This document shows positions 42,401 to 53,000 of a stretch of 64,000 nt of DNA, one piece after another. The notes beneath the pieces were generated by a model. The model was not told the origin of the DNA and did not search any database. It saw nothing but the letters and a program-made list of their open reading frames with translations. The position numbers and the translations under genes are program-made. The stretch is from Strigamia acuminata (taxonomy: Eukaryota; Arthropoda; Chilopoda; Geophilomorpha; Linotaeniidae): the NCBI GenBank assembly GCA_949358305.1, contig OX442317.1, forward strand, positions 12,466,186-12,530,185. The letters are read 5' to 3'. The first letter of the stretch is position 1, and each line of letters opens with the position of its first letter.

Positions 42401-45400
42401 TTTAAACACTATTTCAGAACATTCAGAGACATTGGTCTTGTGATGTTTGTGCTAAGTCAACTGTGATGTCAAATGAGATCAAAAGTTTATTCTTTCAAAT
42501 CATTGCTTGGATGTTGCTAAAACTTACATTAAAGCCTTCTACTAAGGTTTAAACACTATTTCAGAACATTCAGAGACATTGGTCTTGTGATGTTTGTGCT
42601 AAGTCAACTGTGATGAGATCAAAAGTCTATTCTCCAAAATCATTGCTTGGATGTTGCTAAAACTTACATTGAAGCCTTCTACTAAGGTTTAAACACTATT
42701 TCAGAACATTCAGAGACATTGGTTTGTGGTGTTTGTGCTAAGTCAACTGTGATGTCAAATGAGATCAAAAGTTTATTCTTTCAAATTATTGCTTGGATGT
42801 TGCTAAAACTTACATTGAAGCCTTCTACTAAGGTTTAAACACTATTTCTGAACATTCAGAGACATTGGTCTTGTGGTGTTTGTGCTAAGTCAACTGTGAT
42901 GTCAAATGAGATCAAAAGTTTATTCTTTCAAATTATTGCTTGGATGTTGCTAAAACTAACATTGAAGCCTTCTACTAAGGTTTAAACACTATTTCAGAAC
43001 ATTCAGAGACATTGATCTTGTGGTGTTTGTGCTAAGTCAACTGTGATGAGATCAAAAGTCTATTCTCCCAAATCATTTCTTGGATGTTGCTAAAACTTAC
43101 ATTAAAGCTTTCTACTAAGGTTTAAACACTATTTCAGAACATTCAGAGACATTGGTCTTGTGATGTTTGTGCTAAGTCAACTGTGATGAGATCAAAAGTC
43201 TATTCTCCCAAATCATTGCTTGGATGTTGCTAAAACTTACATTAAAGCTTTCTACTAAGGTTTAAACACTATTTCAAAACATTCAGAGACATTGGTCTTG
43301 TGATGTTTGTGCTAAGTCAACTGTGATGAGATCAAAAGTCTATTCTCCCAAATCATTGCTTGGATGTTGCTAAAACTTACATTGAAGCCTTCTACTAAGG
43401 TTTAAACACTATTTCAGAACATTCAGAGACATTGGTTTGTGGTGTTTGTGCTAAGTCAACTGTGATGTCAAATGAGATCAAAAATTTATTCTTTCAAATT
43501 ATTGCTTGGATGTTGCTAACACTTACATTGAAGCCTTCTACTAAGGTTTAAACACTATTTCAGAACATTCAGAGACATTGGTCTTGTGATGTTTGTGCTA
43601 AGTCAACTGTGATGTCAAATGAGATCAAAAGTTTATTCTTTCAAATCATTGCTTGGATGTTGCTAAAACTTACATTAAAGCCTTCTACTAAGGTTTAAAC
43701 ACTATTTCAGAACATTCAGAGACATTGATCTTGTGGTGTTTGTGCTAAGTCAACTGTGATGAGATCAAAAGTCTATTCTCCCAAATCATTTCTTGGATGT
43801 TGCTAAAACTTACATTAAAGCTTTCTACTAAGGTTTAAACACTATTTCAGAACATTCAGAGACATTGGTCTTGTGATGTTTGTGCTAAGTCAACTGTGAT
43901 GAGATCAAAAGTCTATTCTCCCAAATCATTGCTTGGATGTTGCTAAAACTTACATTAAAGCTTTCTACTAAGGTTTAAACACTATTTCAAAACATTCAGA
44001 GACATTGGTCTTGTGATGTTTGTGCTAAGTCAACTGTGATGAGATCAAAAGTCTATTCTCCCAAATCATTGCTTGGATGTTGCTAAAACTTACATTGAAG
44101 CCTTCTACTAAGGTTTAAACACTATTTCAGAACATTCAGAGACATTGGTCTTGTAGTGTTTGTGCTAAGTCAACTGTGATGTCAAATGAGATCAAAAGTT
44201 TATTCTTTCAAATTATTGCTTGGATGTTGCTAAAACTAACATTGAAGCCTTCTACTAAGGTTTAAACACTATTTCAGAACATTCAGAGACATTGATCTTG
44301 TGGTGTTTGTGCTAAGTCAACTGTGATGAGATCAAAAGTCTATTCTCCCAAATCATTTCTTGGATGTTGCTAAAACTTACATTAAAGCTTTCTACTAAGG
44401 TTTAAACACTATTTCAGAACATTCAGAGACATTGGTCTTGTGATGTTTGTGCTAAGTCAACTGTGATGAGATCAAAAGTCTATTCTCCCAAATCATTGCT
44501 TGGATGTTGCTAAAACTTACATTAAAGCTTTCTACTAAGGTTTAAACACTATTTCAAAACATTCAGAGACATTGGTCTTGTGATGTTTGTGCTAAGTCAA
44601 CTGTGATGAGATCAAAAGTCTATTCTCCCAAATCATTGCTTGGATGTTGCTAAAACTTACATTGAAGCCTTCTACTAAGGTTTAAACACTATTTCAGAAC
44701 ATTCAGAGACATTGGTTTGTGGTGTTTGTGCTAAGTCAACTGTGATGTCAAATGAGATCAAAAATTTATTCTTTCAAATTATTGCTTGGATGTTGCTAAC
44801 ACTTACATTGAAGCCTTCTACTAAGGTTTAAACACTATTTCAGAACATTCAGAGACATTGGTCTTGTGATGTTTGTGCTAAGTCAACTGTGATGTCAAAT
44901 GAGATCAAAAGTTTATTCTTTCAAATCATTGCTTGGATGTTGCTAAAACTTACATTGAAGCCTTCTACTAAGGTTTAAACACTATTTCAGAACATTCAGA
45001 GACATTGGTCTTGTGATGTTTGTGCTAAGTCAACTGTGATGAGATCAAAAGTCTATTCTCCAAAATCATTGCTTGGATGTTGCTAAAACTTACATTGAAG
45101 CCTTCTACTAAGGTTTAAACACTATTTCAGAACATTCAGACACATTGGTCTTGTGGTGTTTGTGCTAAGTCAACTGTGACGTCAAATGAGATCAAAAGTT
45201 TATTCTTTCAAATTATTGCTTGGATGTTGCTAAAACTTACATTAAAGCCTTCTACTAAGGTTTAAACACTATTTCAGAACATTCAGAGACATTGATCTTG
45301 TGGTGTTTGTGCTAAGTCAACTGTGATGAGATCAAAAGTCTATTCTCCCAAATCATTTCTTGGATGTTGCTAAAACTTACATTAAAGCTTTCTACTAAGG

Positions 45401-48400
45401 TTTAAACACTATTTCAGAACATTCAGAGACATTGGTCTTGTGATGTTTGTGCTAAGTCAACTGTGATGAGATCAAAAGTCTATTCTCCCAAATCATTGCT
45501 TGGATGTTGCTAAAACTTACATTAAAGCTTTCTACTAAGGTTTAAACACTATTTCAAAACATTCAGAGACATTGGTCTTGTGATGTTTGTGCTAAGTCAA
45601 CTGTGATGAGATCAAAAGTCTATTCTCCCAAATCATTGCTTGGATGTTGCTAAAACTTACATTGAAGCCTTCTACTAAGGTTTAAACACTATTTCAGAAC
45701 ATTCAGAGACATTGGTCTTGTAGTGTTTGTGCTAAGTCAACTGTGATGTCAAATGAGATCAAAAGTTTATTCTTTCAAATTATTGCTTGGATGTTGCTAA
45801 AACTAACATTGAAGCCTTCTACTAAGGTTTAAACACTATTTCAGAACATTCAGAGACATTGGTCTTGTGATGTTTGTGCTAAGTCAACTGTGATGAGATC
45901 AAAAGTCTATTCTCCCAAATCATTGCTTGGATGTTGCTAAAACTTACATTAAAGCTTTCTACTAAGGTTTAAACACTATTTCAAAACATTCAGAGACATT
46001 GGTCTTGTGATGTTTGTGCTAAGTCAACTGTGATGAGATCAAAAGTCTATTCTCCCAAATCATTGCTTGGATGTTGCTAAAACTTACATTGAAGCCTTCT
46101 ACTAAGGTTTAAACACTATTTCAGAACATTCAGAGACATTGGTTTGTGGTGTTTGTGCTAAGTCAACTGTGATGTCAAATGAGATCAAAAATTTATTCTT
46201 TCAAATTATTGCTTGGATGTTGCTAACACTTACATTGAAGCCTTCTACTAAGGTTTAAACACTATTTCAGAACATTCAGAGACATTGGTCTTGTGATGTT
46301 TGTGCTAAGTCAACTGTGATGTCAAATGAGATCAAAAGTTTATTCTTTCAAATCATTGCTTGGATGTTGCTAAAACTTACATTAAAGCCTTCTACTAAGG
46401 TTTAAACACTATTTCAGAACATTCAGAGACATTGGTCTTGTGATGTTTGTGCTAAGTCAACTGTGATGAGATCAAAAGTCTATTCTCCCAAATCATTGCT
46501 TGGATGTTGCTAAAACTTACATTAAAGCTTTCTACTAAGGTTTAAACACTATTTCAAAACATTCAGAGACATTGGTCTTGTGATGTTTGTGCTAAGTCAA
46601 CTGTGATGAGATCAAAAGTCTATTCTCCCAAATCATTGCTTGGATGTTGCTAAAACTTACATTGAAGCCTTCTACTAAGGTTTAAACACTATTTCAGAAC
46701 ATTCAGAGACATTGGTCTTGTAGTGTTTGTGCTAAGTCAACTGTGATGTCAAATGAGATCAAAAGTTTATTCTTTCAAATTATTGCTTGGATGTTGCTAA
46801 AACTAACATTGAAGCCTTCTACTAAGGTTTAAACACTATTTCAGAACATTCAGAGACATTGATCTTGTGGTGTTTGTGCTAAGTCAACTGTGATGAGATC
46901 AAAAGTCTATTCTCCCAAATCATTTCTTGGATGTTGCTAAAACTTACATTAAAGCTTTCTACTAAGGTTTAAACACTATTTCAGAACATTCAGAGACATT
47001 GGTCTTGTGATGTTTGTGCTAAGTCAACTGTGATGAGATCAAAAGTCTATTCTCCCAAATCATTGCTTGGATGTTGCTAAAACTTACATTAAAGCTTTCT
47101 ACTAAGGTTTAAACACTATTTCAAAACATTCAGAGACATTGGTCTTGTGATGTTTGTGCTAAGTCAACTGTGATGAGATCAAAAGTCTATTCTCCCAAAT
47201 CATTGCTTGGATGTTGCTAAAACTTACATTGAAGCCTTCTACTAAGGTTTAAACACTATTTCAGAACATTCAGAGACATTGGTTTGTGGTGTTTGTGCTA
47301 AGTCAACTGTGATGTCAAATGAGATCAAAAATTTATTCTTTCAAATTATTGCTTGGATGTTGCTAACACTTACATTGAAGCCTTCTACTAAGGTTTAAAC
47401 ACTATTTCAGAACATTCAGAGACATTGGTCTTGTGATGTTTGTGCTAAGTCAACTGTGATGTCAAATGAGATCAAAAGTTTATTCTTTCAAATCATTGCT
47501 TGGATGTTGCTAAAACTTACATTGAAGCCTTCTACTAAGGTTTAAACACTATTTCAGAACATTCAGAGACATTGGTCTTGTGATGTTTGTGCTAAGTCAA
47601 CTGTGATGAGATCAAAAGTCTATTCTCCAAAATCATTGCTTGGATGTTGCTAAAACTTACATTGAAGCCTTCTACTAAGGTTTAAACACTATTTCAGAAC
47701 ATTCAGACACATTGGTCTTGTGGTGTTTGTGCTAAGTCAACTGTGACGTCAAATGAGATCAAAAGTTTATTCTTTCAAATTATTGCTTGGATGTTGCTAA
47801 AACTTACATTAAAGCCTTCTACTAAGGTTTAAACACTATTTCAGAACATTCAGAGACATTGATCTTGTGGTGTTTGTGCTAAGTCAACTGTGATGAGATC
47901 AAAAGTCTATTCTCCCAAATCATTTCTTGGATGTTGCTAAAACTTACATTAAAGCTTTCTACTAAGGTTTAAACACTATTTCAGAACATTCAGAGACATT
48001 GGTCTTGTGATGTTTGTGCTAAGTCAACTGTGATGAGATCAAAAGTCTATTCTCCCAAATCATTGCTTGGATGTTGCTAAAACTTACATTAAAGCTTTCT
48101 ACTAAGGTTTAAACACTATTTCAAAACATTCAGAGACATTGGTCTTGTGATGTTTGTGCTAAGTCAACTGTGATGAGATCAAAAGTCTATTCTCCCAAAT
48201 CATTGCTTGGATGTTGCTAAAACTTACATTGAAGCCTTCTATTAAGGTTTAAACACTATTTCAGAACATTCAGAGACATTGGTCTTGTAGTGTTTGTGCT
48301 AAGTCAACTGTGATGTCAAATGAGATCAAAAGTTTATTCTTTCAAATTATTGCTTGGATGTTGCTAAAACTAACATTGAAGCCTTCTACTAAGGTTTAAA

Positions 48401-48439
48401 CACTATTTCAGAACATTCAGAGACATTGATCTTGTGGTG

Positions 48440-48443
48440 TTTG
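48440..48443. repeat. Target-site duplication of outer element, left copy (TTTG)
   Basis: TTTG directly precedes the TG start of the left LTR and is repeated at 63641-63644 right after the CA end of the right LTR. Intact monomers read GGTGTTTGTGCTAAG here, so one TTTG is the original base string and the other is the duplication. A 4-bp duplication fits BEL/Pao integrases, which usually give 4-6 bp. Confidence 0.93.
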
Positions 48444-48737
48444 TGTTGCTAATCAGCATGGCAGTGTGTTAAGGATTATGGCTCAGCAGCCATCTTGTTT
48501 GATGTATAGTGGTAACTGATGGTAAAATATGTGGTTTCTTCTACCTTGCATGAATTCCCTGAATTTCCATGTTGAAAGATCATTCTTTCCTTGTCTGGAT
48601 TGCTGGGAAGTTGTTGATCAGTAGTAGTTTATCTAGTTGGCCCAGGAACCCAGCTGGGTGGGGAAAAGAGTGTTTTTTCCTACTCTTCCATTAGGCCTAA
48701 GGCAAGAACACTAAGAGAGAGGAAAAGAACAACTTCT

Positions 48738-48745
48738 TTATATAA
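48738..48745 (-). promoter_or_regulatory. TATA box copy in sense 3' LTR
   Basis: TTATATAA followed in the sense direction by AG and, about 30 nt on, an initiator-like TCTCTTAGTG. It is the 3' LTR copy of the promoter at 62387-62394. If used here, transcription would run leftward into the satellite array. Confidence 0.5.
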
Positions 48746-49506
48746 CTTCTTTGAAAGAACTCTGATACAATACACACGAGCATGTGCCAACAAAGATCAT
48801 ACACTTTAAACAATCATAGGTCAACCAAACAAGTGTTGGAGCTGACCCTTTAACAATAAGATCATCAATAAAAACACTAGAAACCTTTAAGGCTTCTGTA
48901 CATAAGAAGAGTAACAATGTATGCTGGTCCCAATAGGTTTCCTTATTTGGTTCCAGCTTAAACCTAAATACATTTGATTAATTACTTACAATTCAAGTTA
49001 GAGCTTACAAAGAATTACTGATAGTCCTAGAGCAATAAAAACAAGGTACATAGTAGATAGAATACATTGAAATATGATCACTATACATAAATACTGCTTC
49101 AGATTTAGCCCTAGAAGCCAACAGCCAATTAGATTGCTTAAAGCTTGAAAACCCTGAGAATTAATATTTTTCCAACTTTAAACCTAACAGAAAAATTGCT
49201 AATGTACATTAATATTCCTTAAATATTAATAGAATAATTAACAAATATTAAAACCCATGATATCTGACTATTTTCAGATCTAAACAACCTTCAGTGCAGC
49301 ATTGAAACCAACATGGCTTCCTCATTGTCAAGGATTGGAGGCAAGCACTGCATTTCAAAGCTAGGAACAACTAGGCATGTGATTACAGGTATTTCCATAT
49401 TAAATTATCTTAATATTAACTAACTAACTCATTCTAAGATGTTGCAGGCAACTGACATTGCCTGTAACAATGTACAGATACAAGGATGCACTTTTAGGCT
49501 TAAAGG

Positions 49507-49552
49507 TGCACCCCGCGAAGTTTGCGGCCCTCGTAGCGCCTCAACCGTAGGT
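49507..49552. other. CpG-rich patch with small hairpin inside AT-rich LTR
   Basis: A 46-bp stretch with several CpGs and GC well above the rest of the LTR. It contains the stem CCGC (49513-49516) / GCGG (49524-49527) around a 7-nt loop. The second LTR has the same patch near 63156-63201. Its role is unknown; an upstream promoter element or structured RNA region are possibilities. Confidence 0.45.
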
Positions 49553-49991
49553 CCTAAAATTCTGCTCTATAGCCCATTGGAAAGAGCATGAAAAACTCTA
49601 CAAAATGGTATATTTTACGGATTTTTAGGATAACTTTTTGATATTGAATTTAACACTTTTTCCTTTCAGGTTAGCAGCTAAGAAATACAAATCAACTCAA
49701 ATAAAGAAACAAGAAGAGCTCAACTACTATACCAGCCTCAACATATGCAAGATTTGAAGGTAATAAAATATATTTAACTTAACTGTATAAATTAAATAAC
49801 TAGAATAATCTGAATCCATGTCTTTCAGATCTACTGTGAAGAGCTTTTGTGATGGCTCAAGCACAACTCGCATCACTTTGAAGAGCGGTAATTTCAGATG
49901 AGTAACTCTTTGATTCCAGTCAATAAGAATTAAATTGAAACAAAATTCCTCCTTTTCAGATTTGCATCATTTCCTGTTGCAATTCGCAACA

Positions 49992-50043
49992 GCGCTGCCG
50001 GCGAAAAAAAAGAAAAAAGAAATTCACGTCTTCGCTGAATTAA
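49992..50043 (-). other. Sequence between gag-pol stop and sense 3' LTR (plus-strand primer region)
   Basis: These 52 bases separate the end of the polyprotein frame from the sense 3' LTR, where a polypurine tract is normally found. In the sense direction the region instead ends with a T-rich pyrimidine tract (complement of 50003-50022) followed by GCCGGCAGCGC directly against the LTR's TG. The inner element has a pyrimidine tract and GCCGGCAACGC in the same place (59270-59297), which argues that the arrangement is functional rather than accidental. Confidence 0.55.
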
Positions 50044-53000
50044 TCATTCCATCTCCAAAGCACGGATATGCTTTACCGAACGAATTAATTCCTTCTGATC
50101 ACAATCCACAACCTTCACGACTCGAATCAATCCATCCTCTCCCGGAAAAATCTCTGTTATTCTGGCAAGTGGCCAAAAGTAGGGATTCTTGCCCATTCTC
50201 TCAAGCAAAACCACTTGTCCCACTTTTGGGTTCTTGAAGCCTCGATCTCCTTTGGTTTCATGGAAATTTCTTAACTGTTTAAGGTAGCTGTTCTTCCAAT
50301 GATTCCAAAACTCAAAGATGTACTGACGTCGTTTCTTCTCCAACTTCCTCAAGTCCTTGCGCTTGATGGCGGAAAGCGATTTGTTTAGCAGGTACTTTGG
50401 CATACCGCCAGTTAAGAAGTTCTCTGGAGATAAGATGTACCCTCCGTCTACCTCGTCGTGGACATAAGATAAAGGACGGGAGTTGATGACCGATGCTATT
50501 TCCAAACTCAAAGTTTGGAGTGTCTCTAAATCCACTAGTCTTCTTCTTAAGACCTTGCGGAGCTTATCTTTCACTGCACGCACCATGCGTTCCCAAGCTC
50601 CTCCGAACCAGGGAGAGCGCGGTGGAATGAAGTTCCATATAACGTGTTGGTCAGTGAACAAGGTCCGAATCTGGTCGTGAGCAAGCAGAGTGCCCCAGGA
50701 CAGAATTTCCAGATTTCCTCGTTCGAATGTTTTAGCATTATCGGTGTAGATTCGAGCTGGATATCCGTACCGAGCGCAGAACCTCCGAAACGCTAGCAAA
50801 AACTTCTCAACGGATAAGTCTTCGGTGACTTCTAGGTGTATTCCCCGTGAAACTAAACACGTGAATAGTAGAATGTAGACCTTTCTTGAGGTGTCTTGGG
50901 TATCTCGCACATAAATGGGTCCCATGTAATCCATTCCTGTTGTGGCAAATGGAGCTGCCGGAGTGGTTCGATCCGCTGGAGGATCCCCCGTTAATGGGTC
51001 ATTATGAGTCAATTTCCCAATCCTGCAGGTCGTGCATTGTCGTATGACTGACTTAACAGTACCTCTTCCTCTTACGACCCAATATCTATCTCTAACTCTA
51101 TAGAGAGTCTCGCTTAGGTCTCCGTGTAGTAAATCTTCGTGCGTCTTCCTGATGATAAGGCGTGTCACCCACGAGTCAGGATGCAGAAGAATAGGATACT
51201 GCTCTTCGTACTGTAACGGTGAATGTCTTAAACGACTTCTTAGGCGTAGAAGCCCATCTTCATCAATGAATGGATCGAAATTTTTCAGTGGGGAGCCCTT
51301 ATCTAAATCTCTTTTTTCTCTTACAGCTTCAAAATCGTCTTCGAAATGTATTTCCTGAGATCGTCGAATGAGTTCTCTTTCTGCTTTATCCAACTCGTTC
51401 CTCACGAGGTATACCCCGCCGAACGAAAGAGTCCTCCAGCGACGAATGTACGCATAGACTCCAATGAGTCTCTTTAACGAATCGTATTTGGTCACAAATT
51501 CTCTAAATCCATCCCTTTGAACGGAAGTAATAATATTTGCTGGTTTGACCTTTTTCTCATCTTCAGGCATCTCTACTTCGTTTGAAGATGACGACGGAAT
51601 GACCTCCGTGCCTTCCCACCAGATACGACATTCCCGGAGTTCCTTTGCTTTTCTCGGGCGAGTCAAAAGGTCCGCAGGATTCGATGCTGTGGGGACATGA
51701 GACCATTGCGACTGTTCTGATTTCTCATTTATTTCTTGAATACGATTAGAAACGTAGGGCTTCCACTGGTTACGTATCGACTTGATCCAAGCAAGTGTGA
51801 TCTCGGAGTCGGAGTAATAACGTACTGCGGTGATTGGATATCCGGGTAAGAAATTCTTCGTCACGTACGAACACATTCTAACCCCTATGACCGCAGCAGT
51901 TAATTCCAACCTTGGTAGTGTTAGTTTGGTCAAGGGCGCTATTCTACATTTACTCAGAAGTAATGTCCGTTTCCCTTGATCATTTAAAATGTAGATTGCG
52001 CATCCATATGCCTTTGGACTTGCGTCGCAAAATACTTCTAGCGTGATATCCCTCTTTGAATAGGTTTCTAACCATCTCTTGACTTTTAGCTCTTTCAGCT
52101 CTTGGATATCCTTGCACCAATCTTCAACTTCTTGGCGCTCTGTCTCTGAAATCGGTACGTCCCATCCTATTGATTGACTACAGATTTCGCGTAATAGTAG
52201 TTTCATCCGCAGAACCACTGGAGAAATTAAGCCTAGCGGATCAAACACGGATGCCGCGAGCGACAACATCTCCCTTCTGGTTCTCGGAGTATTCTCGGCT
52301 GAGGGAATATTGAACATCATGACGTCTTCCTGGACGTTCCATAATATTCCTAACATCTTGATGAATTCCAAGTCTTCAAACTTGTCACTTCTCATGTGGA
52401 ACCCTTCTTCTTGTAGATTTCTGAAAACCTCTTCACTAGGTGTGACCCACTTTACTAGCGGCATTTGCGCATCGTCTAAGATCTTTCGCAATAGCCCGCA
52501 GTGTTCTGATGTGTCTTGTGTACCGTCGCCTCCTGAAGTTAAATCGTCCATGTAAATCCCTTGATCTAACGCTTCCGCCTCCTTCGGGTAAACGTCAATG
52601 AAGAGCTTCGCTTGCTTGCGGATCGCAGCACAGAGTAAGAATGGCGATGAATTAACTCCGAACGGAACGACTGTCATACGTAAAATTACTAAGTTCTCCC
52701 ATAAACTTTCCCACGAGTATGGTTTGGAGAAATAGTCCTTGGCAACCCATAGAAATCTCAGAAAATTTCTGTATGTCGGGTTGATCGAAACTTGCAAAAA
52801 AGCTTGTTTGATGTCGGCTATTGCTGGGATGCAATACAATCTAAACCGAATCATCACTAGAATTATATCCGGATTCAGGGACGGCCCCGGATACAAACAA
52901 TCATTTAGTGAATATTGGCCTTTCTTAGAGGAGGAAGCATTGAAGACAACACGGAACTTCGTTGTATCCCTGTCTTCTCGTATGATTGGGTGATGTGGAA

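Larger units (their letters stand above)
1..48443. repeat. Satellite DNA array, ~140/147-bp monomers (left part)
   Basis: Uninterrupted head-to-tail array of roughly 340 monomers. Each monomer runs from GGATGTTGCTAAAACTTACA through CTACTAAGGTTTAAACACTA, ACATTCAGAGACATTGG and GTGCTAAGTCAACTGTGATG to the Y-rich TCTATTCTCCCAAATCATTG. GC is about 36% by hand count of the consensus. The two main length classes differ by a 7-bp indel (TCAAATG) after CAACTGTGATG, plus a 1-bp difference in GGTTTGTGG versus GGTCTTGTGG. Monomer subtypes recur in an ordered but irregular higher-order pattern. No frame stays open for 60 codons anywhere in the array, so it is non-coding. Monomer length near one nucleosome and higher-order structure are typical of centromeric or pericentromeric satellites; that location is inferred. 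The array runs off the left end of the window. Confidence 0.98.
48444..49991 (-). repeat. Outer element LTR (sense 3' LTR)
   Basis: 1548-bp direct repeat matching 62093-63640 at a constant offset of 13649; I saw no difference on reading. On the plus strand it begins TGTTGCTAATC and ends TTCGCAACA, giving TG/CA ends and a 6-bp terminal inverted repeat TGTTGC/GCAACA. It is AT-rich apart from a short CpG-rich patch near 49507-49552. In the sense direction it holds a TATA box (48738-48745) about 300 bp before its end. It is long for an LTR, but within the known range. Confidence 0.96.

Noticed and set aside
1-48443. CRISPR-like array
   Set aside because: The repeats abut with no unique spacers and the whole unit repeats; it is a satellite, next to an animal retrotransposon.
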